Below, piece after piece: positions 14,143 through 26,440 of a stretch of DNA of 64,000 nt; positions within the stretch are counted from its first letter, which is position 1, and the number at the start of each line of letters is the position of its first letter. The position numbers were made by a program, and so were the translations under genes. Below the pieces are notes generated by a model. That model had not been told where the DNA came from, did not search any database, and worked only from the letters and a program-made list of their open reading frames with translations. The DNA comes from Selaginella tamariscina (taxonomy: Eukaryota; Streptophyta; Lycopodiopsida; Selaginellales; Selaginellaceae): NCBI GenBank assembly GCA_003024785.1, contig PUQB01000117.1, positions 440,551-504,550 of the forward strand, in the 5' to 3' direction.

Positions 14143-15411
14143 TCATCTCCAAAGCTCCTCAACAGTTAGTCCCCGAAGCTCAGCCACTTCCTGAAATGTC
14201 CTCAGCTGAGAGATAGCCTGCGGCAAGAGTAAAAACCGTCGAAACACAGACACACACACACACACACACACACTTTTGTATGTATGTGTATGTGTATGTA
14301 TGTGTGTGGTGTGTTTGTTAGAACTAGATTATGCTGGCCAACATACATATAAGACACCTGAGCATCTCTGTGGTCTGGAATATACACATATGATATATAA
14401 ATATACTACACACACACACCACACACTTACATGTACAGTAGCCCTTGCGTTGTTGAGGCAGTTGTCACTTCCCATCTGCTTGCCAAGAGCGTTTTCAATG
14501 CCTGCTAATTCCAGAACCACTCTGACTGAACCCCCTGCAATAATGCCTGTTCCTGGTGACGCCGGACGGAGCATCACATCTGCCGCGTGGTAATGCCCAT
14601 CAATCCTATAAGAATAGGAACAACAAAATCACACATGTACTTAGTCACATATATCACATATAAAAGCTTTATTAGATGTGTGCGTGTGTAGAGAGAGAGA
14701 ATAGACCTGTGTGGGATAGTCTTGTACTTGGTCATCTTGCAATCTACCAAATGGCGCGAGCATCCTTGACGGCTTTCTGTACAGCAGCAATAACCTCTTT
14801 GGCCTTCCCCACGCCGACTCCGACCTTTCCCTTCTTGTCACCCACCACTGAAACCACTCTAAACTGTAGCTGCTTACCACCCTTAACCACCTTTGTCACC
14901 CTCCTCACCTGGATATACAATTTCATTAATCTCAAATGTTGCACATATACAGATAGTTTGTAAGTACATTTCTTTGTTCGATTGCACAGAGAGAGAGAGA
15001 GAGTTTTACTCACACATTCTAATGAGTAAGTACCTGGACCACAGATTCTTCGAAGCCATCTTGGGAAGTACCACGCCTGCCGCCCATGGGAGCGCCACGT
15101 CTCCTAGGCCCCTCTTCCTCTTCCTCATCAGCAGCTGTCTCCCCCGACTTCTTCCGGTCCCAGGATGGCCCGTACAGCGCCTCGTACGCCCTCTTGATCT
15201 CCTCGGGGCTCATATCTACCTCGTCCTCATCGTCTCCTCCCACAGAAGAAGAAGCAGCACAGATTGAGATTGCTCTCCTGGATTGCTGGTGATTCTTCGA
15301 AGAATGCAAATTGGTGCGCCCGATGAATGTAGAGGCGATTCGAAAACGAACCTTTGAATTCAGCATCTCTGCTGGAAATGCGCATGCCATGCCCACAGAG
15401 ATTGTCGCCAT
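14143..15411 (-). CDS. RPS5: Plastid 30S ribosomal protein S5, nuclear encoded
   Basis: Four exons on the minus strand: 15034-15411, 14707-14908, 14431-14605 and 14143-14217. The ATG at 15409-15411 starts a Ser/Ala/Arg-rich transit peptide, followed by an acidic linker with a [16 protein letters not shown] motif typical of the plant protein. The S5 double-stranded-RNA-binding domain ([17 protein letters not shown], then [17 protein letters not shown]) and the C-terminal S5 fold ([16 protein letters not shown], then [18 protein letters not shown]) are clear; the last exon encodes a normal end, LTVEELWR stop. S5 helps form the mRNA entry channel and decoding accuracy in the small subunit. One base is missing near 14755 in exon 2: restoring it gives the conserved [18 protein letters not shown]. 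Exon phases otherwise agree. Since the protein is essential, an assembly indel is the best explanation. Confidence 0.93.
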
Positions 15412-15472
15412 TGCTCAACACGCCACAACCACAACCTTTATCTTCTTCATTGTAAGAACCCTAACAACAGGT

Positions 15473-15560
15473 ACCGTACATTCTGCACTAGAACCTAAAA
15501 CAGAGACCGTACATCCCGCACTGAACCCTAAGAACAGAGACCGTACATTCCGCACAAACT
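15473..15560. repeat. Three tandem copies of a 33-34 bp unit upstream of the S5 gene
   Basis: Units begin with ACCGTACAT at 15473, 15506 and 15540, separated by similar AGAACC(C)TAA sequence. They sit 60-150 bp upstream of the S5 start codon, between it and the 3' end of the F-box gene. The ACCCTAA words resemble telo-boxes. A promoter role is inference. Confidence 0.75.
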
Positions 15561-15589
15561 AATCATAAACAAAAAAACAATACTTTATT

Positions 15590-18500
15590 TTATTGGAACA
15601 CACGTCCAAATCTAGGGCCACTGAAATGCATTCCCTCTTTACTTGTGAGGTTCAAAGCAGTAGAGAACTCCTCGCCTGTACATAAATTAATACAGTATGA
15701 GAGACGTATACGACTGAGGACATCCATCTTAAGAAACACATACAAAGATGCATACATACTATGTGTATATCTATTTAAATGGAAAATATGAACTTGGTTA
15801 ATTCGCTTAAATCAGTGTCCTAGCTGGTAATAGCTATATTACTGCTAAATAATTTCTAAATGATAAGGTATATGATACGCTTAGACAAAACTCACCGAAG
15901 GCTCAGAAAACTTCGAACATAAAGCCGAAAAGACCTCCTATCTCCTTATAAACATCTTCGTAATCCGTCTCATCCGTGTCTTCTTCTTCTTCTTCTTCAG
16001 CACCCTCGCCCTCCTCAGGACCTCTTCCTCCTTGCTGGCTGCCATCTTCTTCCATCTCATCATCATCCTCTTCATCACTCTCCGCATCCGAAAGATCGTC
16101 ATCGTCTTCATCATCAAAATCGCTTCCTTCATCTAATCAATCAATTGCGTCAGTAAATGCAACGCACCACACAGGGATGTTGCCTTCTAGTTTCCATTGT
16201 AGTTATTCGTAAGTGGCAATGTATGTATGTATGCGGATGCTACACTGGCTTTCTAAGTACAAGCGACAAGATGGGATCACATATACAGATATAGACACAG
16301 AATATAATACACATACCACGCACACATCTTCATATATTATTTCGTTACAATATAATTGTCTTTAACATAATGTATATTCTTGTTTATAGCTTAAACAGCA
16401 TTCTCGTAGACACGATCCATCCCAATGCACGATAATAAGTGTGTGTGTAAGAGAGAGAGAGAGAGTAAATAACGACCTATTGAATATAGCAGATCCCGAG
16501 ATGCCCTGCAATACGTATTTACATACAAAACCATTACACATTCATACATTAAGAGACAACATATAATAACGATCTAATATATGGGATTTTAATAATGTGC
16601 AACAATAAATATATAAACAAGCACCCACATGCATTATATGCATAATGGTTATACATAAACACAAGCACGTATAAACATAGAGATGTAGCTCACACATGCC
16701 ACCTTGTAGTGTGTGTAAACATATAAAGTATAATCGTACCTTCATCCACATCATCATCATCTGATTCTTGTGCGTCAACAAGAATGGAAACATTATTGTA
16801 CTGTGCCTGAAGCTTCAACAAGCCCGTGCAGAAGGTACCGCTGGGACGCTCCATTAAATCAAGCTGCAGGACATGCAACGGTGCACATTCAAGTATAGCA
16901 GCCAGCAAGTTTATTGTATCTTTCCTGCCACAATTCGCTGTGAGGTGAACCTTACGGAGCAAAGGTGATAACTGCACCTTTGCTTTGGCTTGAGTTCCTG
17001 TTTGAAATGCCTGTTGGAGAATAATTGCATTTAGTACTTTGAATGTATGGTTCAATAATGATATTCCACGTTATATGAGGATGTGAATGGCTAATGCGTG
17101 CGTGCGTGTGCGCTGTGCGTGTGCGTGTGAGAGAGAGAGAGAGAGAGACGTGTTGGTCATAAGCTAGGCTAAACTAGTGTATAACATTCGAGCTACTAAA
17201 GAATAATAAGAAAATTATCGAGGATAGATTTATATACCTCTTTACATGAAGGTTTTCTTATGTGCTAGAGTCTCTGTAAATGTGTGTGTGCGTGTGTTGT
17301 ATGTATGTATGTATGTATGCATATGTATATACCTCAAACATGTCCAGTCCAATGTCGAGCTCTCTCAGCTCAGTGAAGTCACTAAAGAACTCGTTAAACG
17401 AAATAGGTGGATCAATATGGCGTATTTTCGGGTCTATTGTAATCTCTGTGCTGACTTTGCCATCTCCATAAACTTTAGAACCGAGGGCATTGTCCACCCT
17501 CTGTTTAAGATGGACAGTGTTTTCAAGTTCGGTGTTCTCCTAAACACTGGCTTAAAGTAAGAGAGCGCCCTTAATTCCTCGAGTGCACCTACATTTAGGT
17601 GGGCTTCCCTAACTCCGTCTGTACATAACAACCTCAGTTAGTACATGCGCATGATGATACAATATATACGTATGTGTGCGTGATCTAAAGCACAAACAAA
17701 ATGTAGCTTAAAGACATTGAACATCCTATAGTAAGAAAAATTAAACACGAGATAAGCAACATTACAAGAACACGAAACGGCACTGAGGATATAAGTAGAA
17801 GAAGGAAAACGTACTACATGGTAGTAAGGTATAACACATTAATTAAACTCAAAGAAGAACAGTATTCAAGGAGAAAAATGTTAAGAGACGACCACCTAGA
17901 AAGCGTTGACTATATATAATGCACTATATACTGTTGACCAGTATATTAGTTTGTAACATTTACCTATAAATAACGTCTTGAGACCGGGAGCGTGAAGTTT
18001 CAAGCATTTGATAGGAGGAGGCCGGATATACCCAGCATCAATATCTTCTTCGTCACTGCTATCACTCTCATCGAAGTACTCGTCGTTATCTCCATCCAGC
18101 TTTCCCGCAACGAGCCAAAGCTTGACAAGCGAGCTGCTCGCTTGCAGATTTGGGGACTCGAGCCCGTGGAAATACGACACATCTAGTTCCTCAATAACAG
18201 GACAAAGCCGCACCATAAGCTCGAGCATGGAATCGTCGATCTCCACACACTGGAGAACACATCTGCGTAGATTGGTAAACTCTGGGGTTGCTTCTGGGAT
18301 TAAGAACCGTGAATACGTGCATCCGCAGTAGTCCTTAAGGTTATCTATAATCTGAAGCATCCGTAGCTTCGGACAGGAGCCTAGAGCCATGAACAAGCCT
18401 CCCCCGCTAATATCCAGCCTGCCGAAATAGTCGAAAGCCTCCATAGAGTGCCGATTCTTCCACACCCAGGAACAGAGGATTTCCTCAGCCGAGTCCTTTG

Positions 18501-18906
18501 TGCAACGCATGCCGCGGATCTCAAGCTCCCGCAATCCAAGCATTCCCGTCATCATGCGGTCGAAAATCTCCCGCATTTCATCGTTAGAACGCCGCCGCCT
18601 GGAATTCTGCATACGTCCGTCCGAGCTGCGGCTGCTACAGCTGCCGCTCGTGCTTGCGCTATCACTACTCGAGCTATCCATACCTATTGGAAGGTGCGAG
18701 TTGTTGAATGTGAGGCGGATGGTGGATACACCTGATGAACACGATCTCCAGCGCCGGCATACCGCAGCGGCTCGCGCTACGAGCCGCGCCTCCTCGAGCT
18801 TCGAAAAGATTAGCGACAGTACACTGTCCGGTATTGCATCGATGTGCGTCTCCTCGCAGATCTCCTCCGCCATCACTCCCCTATAGGGTTTCTTACTGTC
18901 CGCCAT
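15590..18906 (-). CDS. F-box protein with leucine-rich-like repeats and acidic C-terminus
   Basis: Exons on the minus strand: 17964-18906, 17333-17618, 16740-17010, 15895-16132 and probably 15590-15675. The ATG at 18904-18906 (MADSKKPYRG) precedes an F-box: IDAIPDSVLSLIFSKLEEA, then ARAAAVCRRWRSCS. F-box proteins dock substrates on SCF ubiquitin ligases through SKP1. After a Ser-rich linker there are irregular leucine-rich segments (GLRELEIRGM, KLRMLQIID, VIEELDVSYFHGL, APGLKTLFIG), suggesting an RNI/LRR substrate-binding region. The end is very acidic (runs of Asp and Glu, about 50 residues) and is followed by an in-frame stop at 15904-15906; a further exon could encode TSKEGMHFSGPRFGRVFQ if a frame break lies before it. 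Exon 2 also switches frame near 17500. The substrate cannot be inferred. Confidence 0.8.
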
Positions 18907-18936
18907 AGCCAGAAAACCTTGGGAGCAAAATCCTAA

Positions 18937-19060
18937 CACGTGGGCTCCACGTACGCCGACTTGTCCTTCCACGTCACGAATGTAGATGCTCACGTGTAAA
19001 ACGAGCCTCGCATATGTGACATGGCCTTCCACGTCACGAATGTAGACGCTCACGTGTAAA
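18937..19060. promoter_or_regulatory. G-box/ABRE cluster with a 60-bp tandem duplication
   Basis: CACGTG hexamers occur at 18937-18942, 18991-18996 and 19051-19056, directly upstream of the F-box start. Two near-identical blocks (about 18965-19000 and 19025-19060), each with a CCACGTCACGAATGTAGA word and a CTCACGTGTAAA word, repeat with a period of exactly 60 bp. In plants these cores bind bZIP and bHLH factors; response to light or abscisic acid is family knowledge, not shown here. Confidence 0.7.
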
Positions 19061-19408
19061 AAGACATTTGTTATTTAAACCCAGAGGAAGCGAGGAGTGT
19101 CGAGGACTTATAAGAGACGCCGTTAAGGTCTTCAATTATCCATTTGAGCTCCGTCATGTCCGTCACCGTGAAGTGTGACGTGTGATGTTTGGTTTGTGTT
19201 TGTTCACGAGGATATTCTTCTTTTCTTTTTAGCTTCTTCTTTAGCCACCCTATAAAGCCACTACTTGTTTGCTCTTCTACTACTGTGCTTTCTCCTCTTT
19301 ATGTGACCCAGATCTTAAAATGATAGAAGAAGTATATAAGAAACAGCGTGGGTATGTGTACTCTCTCTCACACACACACGTCTACTTAGATATGTGTATG
19401 GGCAAAAA

Positions 19409-20241
19409 CATACCCCACCGGCAGATGAAGTATCCACCACCGGCAATGGTGTTTATTGCGTCATCACTAGACTCTCCAGAAACCACCTGTGGAAACAAAC
19501 AAACACATATATGTCCAATATTGACAATGTAAAAGAATTATTGACGCACCACCATAAGCTGAGCTGAAGGTAGTCCCCACTTTGAACATATGGAAGTCAA
19601 GAGAACATCACTGGAAAACCATGTATATACATGTCTGTATATGTATGTGTATATATTATGCGTACCTTACTCCCTCTTTAAAAATTTCTTCAAACTTAAA
19701 GTTGCGGAGGTCGCTTGTTAATTCTTCCTCGTGTGTTACAAGACCTTGCAAAATGCCTCGCTCCTATAAAGAATTTCCTGTCAAATGTAAACTATGCTAA
19801 TTGTCCACACACAACTATATATATTTGTATACACACACCTGCAAATATCTGACCAGTGAAAGTGATCCTGGTACCAAACTATCAGAAGATTTCAGTGGAT
19901 ACGCAGGCTCAGCTGGAGATACAAATCTTCCCTGTTCGCGTTTAGAATCTGCCATCATTTTCTTCTCGCGGAGCTTCTGGGCGTACTTAGGTCTTACACC
20001 GATGAGCTCCTCCAGCTCCTTGTCCTTCGTCTTCTTCTCTCCGATCCTCAACACCAGGAATCGTACCCTTGATGCCTAATCTCTCGATCACGTCCGATGC
20101 ATCTACGGTGGGAGAGGTGTTTACCGCAGTGGATGCATTCGCGCGAGTAGGGAGAAGATGGCTCCAATCTCTCTTCAATTCTTCACTCGCTCCAGTTTGA
20201 GAGGACGGTAGGGATTGTGCTGCTCTTTGAAATGCTCGCAT
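19409..20241 (-). CDS. Small protein of unknown function, at least four exons
   Basis: Exons on the minus strand: 19839-20241, 19666-19763, 19550-19610 and about 19409-19486; the last exon or exons are not resolved. The ATG chosen is at 20239-20241 (MRAFQRAAQSLP); the N-terminus, basic and hydroxylated, could be an organelle-targeting sequence. Readable segments are VDASDVIERLGIKGTIPGV, KDKELEELIGVRPKYAQKL, PAYPLKSSDSLVPGSL, RGILQGLVTHEEELTSDL and SDDAINTIAGGGYFI. Splice phases are consistent. A one-base break near 20050 separates the first two segments. I do not recognise the family. Confidence 0.55.
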
Positions 20242-21059
20242 TTCGTAGATCACTCCACGGACAAGAAAGCGCACGCCATTTTTACACCTAGCATTTAGGG
20301 ATGTACGTGCTTACGTGTTACATTAAATTTCTAATGACTAACTAATGTTGGCAAGCGGTTCGAATCTCTCCACGGCCGATGCCACCAGTTGCTCGCAGAA
20401 GGTGTTCATGGATACTCTTGACAAGAGGGTTATCCATATGAGGAAGATACCAACAATTACCGTTGTGTGTGTGACTATTAATATAATATACCTCGTTCAA
20501 ACCACTCACCTAACGAGTGTGTTTCAAGCTTAACAAACACTCAATCCTGACCATCAGATCGAAGCAAGATCGTCAATTCCTGTTCATAGTACGCAGCGGT
20601 GCCGTACTCAGAAAACAGGCCGATGCATAGCTGACTCTCGCAACCGAGGGTGCCATGTCGTCAGACTTCCCTAAAATCAACAACAGCAAGACCACATACA
20701 TTTTTGTTTTCGACCCACTCATTACTAAACTAAGGAAGCCAAGAACATACTTTGCTTCAACCCAATGAGAGAATATTCAATTAAGTAATCACTACGTATG
20801 AGATACCTTGATGGATATCACAAGTAATGGGAAGTAAACAATTTACACAATGAAAGAATTGACATGTGTTCTTTGTTTTGGTGAAGATGGACAACATTAA
20901 AGTGAAGTGACTTATTTTATTATTTAGATTCTATTTTTCACTGAGGAGTAGTAGAAGAAAGAACATCTTTTTATAAGTGAAAATCATGATAAAAAGAAAT
21001 AATAAATGAAATAGAGAAAGCTGATTTTGAACATGGAATATCATTCTTAATAATAATAT
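20242..21059. other. Non-coding stretch at the gene-rich to repeat-rich transition
   Basis: No gene seen. AT content rises sharply after about 20580, where the microsatellite-rich introns typical of the left third stop. The first 40 bp form the upstream region of the minus-strand gene ending at 20241. Confidence 0.5.
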
Positions 21060-22950
21060 ACTTGATGAGTTAACTTCCCTAAACCCTAACTTGAAGGGTT
21101 TAGGGTGTGGGGTTAGAACAACCCTAGAATGTTAAAACTCATTAAAACTGACCAGTAACCCAACTGGAACACAAAGAATAGAAGTAAGAATTTTTTTAAA
21201 AGATAAGTGTTACCTTCACTTAGAGTTTCTCAAGGTATATAATGACATCTAACCAAACTATCCCTAAACATTTAAGTGTACTAAGTGGGGTTATTTTCTT
21301 ACTATATCTTAGGTACAATAGTCAACTCCAAAATAAAAGTAAAAGTCATAATAAAAATTGTAACACTCGGCATTCTTAATCATTTAAACATGCTATTCAA
21401 TATTTATACTACTATGTGGATGACAAAAATGCTCCATGCTCCCTATCTAATCTGATATAAAAACTTTGGCAAAAGAGTGAAACTCTTTAAAATGGAACTT
21501 GAGTTGTTTATGCAACATGACCTTCGTCAAAATGAATTGAGAATTTAAACACAAGCTTGCACACTTGGTCTGTACGAATTTGAATGATTACGAAATCTGT
21601 TATTTCCAATATTTCATGTTTATTTATATATTACTCTCGTTAAGATCATTATAAAAATTTCCACACTTGAGCATATTAATCACTAGTTACTCCAAAAAGC
21701 AAGAAAACATGAGGGGCTATGTCACATTATTAAGTAAGATATGTAGTGAGAGTTCCTAGGTTCATGACTGGGTTCATTATTCTTCTACCAGTGTAACTCT
21801 AGCGTGTCATCTCTGTTGTGCCACCTTAACTTCTATATAATAGGGTACGTTCCACCTTCGGGGTAGCCTACCCTTAATGTTGGTGAATTCGTGCTTAGAA
21901 GAAGTGCGCGGTTTAAGGGCCAGAGACTGAGACATGTTTCTAGCCTCCTCTTCCATGTGAAGCTAAGAGTAACATTCATAATTAAGTAGGGCACATCCAT
22001 GTCCTTATCCAACTATAGACATGGAATCTTGGTTAACAAGTTCTCTTTACCAAGTTATTAAGAATTCACAAAGGGGTTCTAAAGGTGACATTTGTGAGTC
22101 ACATCCAAATATAACTCTTCAATGTAAGGGGCTAGCTTACATTTTGGGAAACAATGTTACATAAAAATGTAACATTAAGCTAGATGGCACATGGTACAAC
22201 ACCTAAAGCACACTCTTTAGGGTTGTCTCATGGGTTTAACGTTGAAGGGTTGGATACTCTAGTAAACATGCGTGCTTGTGCTTGCATCATGGTGCTAAGC
22301 CTTATACATTCACTCAAGGGAGGTAACTAGATGTGCTATTTGCACACTCGGTTAAAGGGGTGTTCTCCTTGGGATCTAAGGTTTGAACAACTTAAACTCA
22401 TTAACAAGAGCCCATTCATAAGGCACTCACAAGGCATGTACTTAAGTTTATCCAAACCTAGCCTTAAGGAGTTTATTTAACAGAACACTTGTGTCTACTT
22501 ATGACACACACTCATAGTCTCTTATTAAGTACGACCCCTAAGTCTAGGTATTACTTGGCCATTCAACTTTTAAGGGTTAGTGGTTCAAGGTACCCTTTGT
22601 TGCCCAAAATGGGTTGTAATCCCAAATGAGGGTGATTTCTTAAAGGATAAGTGACAATGTCTTAGTTCTGTCATGGGAGTATGTGTGGGACATGTCTCTT
22701 TAGTGGGATTAGGGCATGAGCATGTCTAAATCTCATGGGGCACAATCTTAAAGTCTACTCAGGTTATTCTTTAGGGTTTAGAGGGTAATAATTCCAAGGG
22801 ACTTAGGGTAGGACCCTAAGTCTCATGCCTAATTGGGTATCTGAATTAGACTCTCAAGGTTGTTTTGTAAAACTTAACATTTCTCACACATGGTGTTAAC
22901 ATCAGATAGTCACTTGGCAGCCACATGTTATTACATGTTAGTTCTTCGGG
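21060..22950. repeat. Dispersed non-coding repeat, copy A
   Basis: This segment has no open frame but shares long colinear similarity with 28740-30040 (copy B) and 61130-62130 (copy C). Shared landmarks: AAGTAGGGCACAT at 21984 and 29743; AGGGCATGAGCATGTCTAA at 22711-22729 and 61881-61899. It begins with telomere-like words (CCCTAAACCCTAA near 21078, GGGTTTAGGG near 21096). Many short GGGTT, TTAGG and AAGGG words recur. It could be a long LTR or a satellite-like element; ends were not found. Confidence 0.75.
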
Positions 22951-25939
22951 TTAAAACTATCAAATTAGAATAAAAAATGTGTGTGCTACCATTTCAATAG
23001 TTTAGCAAAAATACTCAATGGCGATGAAGTTTGTATATATGAGTAAGAAAACATGTGGTTTAGCATGTTGTTTCGCACATGACTTTTTACTACTTGCACA
23101 CTTCATTAATTTATTCTTCTTAAGAACAGATTGTAGCTTAAAACTTCTATTAGAAGTATTTGTTGGAGAATTTAAAACTTTAATGGAACCATGGAAGGGA
23201 AAAAAATTTATCAAAGTCCAACTACTTTTAAAGAAATTTGGGAGGGTGCAAAATGACGTGAATATTATACCTTTGTTGATCTGGAATAAGAATATGTATT
23301 TTTTTTTACAAATTTTTAATTGTCAGAAAAACATATAATGTTGACCAAAGTTGATCCCAATATTGATGATGAAACTACGTAGTTTCTTGTTAATAGTGTT
23401 TAACAAACTTTGATTCTCATTTACATGGATTGTAGAAATTTGATGATATGCATTCACTTTAATGACTTCAACTTTATACATACAAAACAACACAAAAGTA
23501 AGCACTAAATGTAAAAATTTTGAATCTAAGTACAAATAACTCAATAGAAGCTAGTGCAAATTGCCTAGTATATATACATTATGGTGAAGTTAAAGGTAAA
23601 CACCACATGAGGTACTACATAAATCATATATTTAAATATAAAGTTTTTTAACAACTTATGTAAATTTGTAGGGTTTTTTTTTATGTCTTGCTTAAAGTCA
23701 AAGATAGTGATGGACTAAAGGACTTGCTACAATGCTTTCAAAGATTAGTATGTGCATCTATATCCACTTTAATTACTAATGGAATACTTGTTGTAAGCTT
23801 AGAATCAACAATGAGAGAGTTATGGAATTTAATAATGAAAATTGGATTACAAGGTTGAAAAAGTTATATACAAGAAAATGGAATTTTAATTGGCTCATTA
23901 AAATCAACATAAGGTACAAGTATCAAACATCAAGCAATAATAGGGGACATAACAATTCTAAAACAATGAAAAATAATCACTCTATACAAATTTCTTTTAC
24001 TTTGATTAGACATATTAAAAATAAATAACAATGTACTTGTCAAAGATCCCAACTACAAAGGCACATTTCTCCAAAAATCATAAGGTTAATTTGCTAATTA
24101 TTTTTACTTTCATGACAATTTTGTTTGGCTTGTGTTGTGAAAATATTTGGAGGTATAATTGTTTAACAAAAAAATTCACCACTGATATTAGTGTAGTCAC
24201 ATGAATGAACATACTCACACTACCATTTCTTCTATTTAATAGAAGTTGCATTCTTCTTGTTTCACTTATCCATTGTGAGATATGCATTTTATCCCATCAT
24301 GATGAAAACATAAGAGGTCTTTAATTGGTTTTAAATGTGGTTTCTAATGAGGAATTTAAACCCAATCTTAAAAGTCCAATATGGGTGGAAATTGAAGATA
24401 TTGTTTCTATAAGGGCCATTATGGTTTAGTCATTGAAGTCAATAAGAAAACTTTCATTGTCTTAAAGTGATTTTCAAATTTATGATAATATTATGATTTT
24501 TTTTCCATCCAAAACCATTAAGCAACATCATCTAATTTTTCTTGAAGTATGAACTGAATGGTTTGGAAACGATAAGACAAGTATTTGAAAGGGTGATATT
24601 GCTTTTTTTCAAAGATTTCTTAATGTTTCATTTTGCTTTAGCATGTGGGCTTGTTCAAAAAAGAAAGTTTATTAAAATGCAATTTTTGGAGTGGTCTTTA
24701 GATGGTTACCTTTTTAAACAAATGTTATCCCTTTCAATGGGAATGAGATGAATTACCATGTTTATAAGAATAAAACATTAGTTTGTTAAATGTTTAATCA
24801 TTAAAATATTGTTAAACATGGTTTGTTTATATACCATGTCTTCTAGTAATTAAAAGCATGTTTTTGAAGTTAAAAGTATTTATTATTCATAATTATAATT
24901 AACTCTTCAATAATAGTACCAAATTGTTTCCTTAATTATATAAATTTATAAAAAGATATGGAAAATTGACCATATAAGATTTTGTTATATATATATATTA
25001 TTATAAATTTTAAATGATGTTATATTTAAATATTAATATTTTAATAGCAACATATATACTTATATAATGTACCTTTCATGCTTTTTAATAGCTTTTATAT
25101 TAGGCCCATATAATCTTAAATATATATTATATAATTTAATACCTTCTACTTATAATATCAATTTTTTGTCCACCAATGCTATAATTTATTAAAGAGTTAA
25201 TTATAAAAATAGAATATTTTGTCTTTAAACATATATTCTAAAGAATATTCCTTTAATATTAAAAAATGTTAATTAAATAACTAAAATTGCTAATTATTAA
25301 GAAATAGGACTATAAACATTCCCAATTTAATTACAATGTTCGTATGAATATTTTGGAATATACTAAGTTTCTTAAAGAATAGTAAAATATTACTAGCACA
25401 CACATATTTAACATTATGAAGGAATTTATTTTAAATTTAATTATGTTTTTGTATATATAAATGTATTAATGTATGCATGTATATATGTGTGTGTGTGTCT
25501 ATGTGTGTATAAATTATTTATTTATTTATATTTATAGGTTTTAATTATATTATATATGTATGCAAATTGATATAATATAACTTTGTTACTGGTTTAGGGC
25601 AAAGGTTTGCTTTGCAAGAGTTTGTGCCTAAGGGTTTGTACATATTTATTTGCACTATCTCTCCATTGTGTTTGAGGCAACAATTTCAGCTCTATAGTTA
25701 AGATTTGCACAACCCCATTCACAGCCTCAACAACAATGTTTTCCCGTGTAACTCTAGGTGTATTTTAATAGTATATCTTTTTATCTTATGTGGATACGAG
25801 TGAAATAATAATAAAGGGCAATTTACAAAAAGGGCAAGTGAGGACTTACAAAAATTCTTCCAACATCTCATAAAAGAGACCATTGAAGACAAGGCACTCT
25901 TTGGTGTAGAGCATATTGACAACATTTTGGTTGTAAAAC
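22951..25939. other. AT-rich region, no supported gene
   Basis: Very high AT, with poly-A/T and TA runs. Open frames present are short and of AT-driven composition (Phe, Lys, Asn, Ile). Nothing recognisable was found. Confidence 0.5.
25190..25345. repeat. Short dispersed repeat, first copy
   Basis: Similar in order and wording to 28470-28610: TCTTTAAACATATATT, then AAAGAATATT, then TTTAATATTAAAA, then TTAAGAAAT, GGACTATA and TTACAATGT. Same orientation in both places. Confidence 0.6.
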
Positions 25940-26440
25940 ACACTCTTTAATCACACATATATACACTCAAATGTATACAAACACACAATCTTTTCTTTTT
26001 ATAATCACATACACACACAAGTAAACAAATCTTTTCTCTATCACACACACACACAATAAATGCATGCAAATACACAATCTTCTCTGTCTAATCACAGACA
26101 AACACAAACACATGAAACTTACAATCTTTTCTCTTTAATCATACACACACATAATCAAACACACAATCTTCTCTCTTTCTCTCTCTCATACGCACACACA
26201 AACACATGCACACATACAAACTCTCTCTCTCATGCATACACACACAATCTCTCTCACGCAAACACACAAACACAAATGCATGTAGACACACAATCTTCTC
26301 TTTCTTTCTTTCTAATCACACATACACATACAAACACAAACACACTCGCAGAGAATCTCACTTTCTCTCTCTCACAAACATAAACACATGCAAACACATA
26401 ATCTGCTTTATCTATATAATCACACACATACAAAACAAAT
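25940..26440. repeat. CA/CT-rich degenerate microsatellite block
   Basis: About 500 bp of irregular CACACA, AAACACA and CTCTCT runs with a recurring ACACAATCTTTTCTCT-like word spaced roughly 50-70 bp apart. Strong C/T/A versus G asymmetry; the open frames across it are low-complexity artefacts. Confidence 0.8.

Noticed and set aside
16470-16510. Extra microexon of the F-box gene
   Set aside because: AG and GT flank about 29 bp, but inclusion creates an immediate stop, while direct splicing from 16740 to 16132 keeps the acidic frame open.
20355-20400. tRNA-like word GGTTCGAATC
   Set aside because: It matches a T-arm box, but no matching acceptor stem, D-arm or anticodon arm lies in the 60 bp upstream.
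21078-21113. Telomeric repeat array
   Set aside because: Only a few imperfect CCCTAAA/TTTAGGG units, inside a dispersed repeat with copies elsewhere; not a telomere end.
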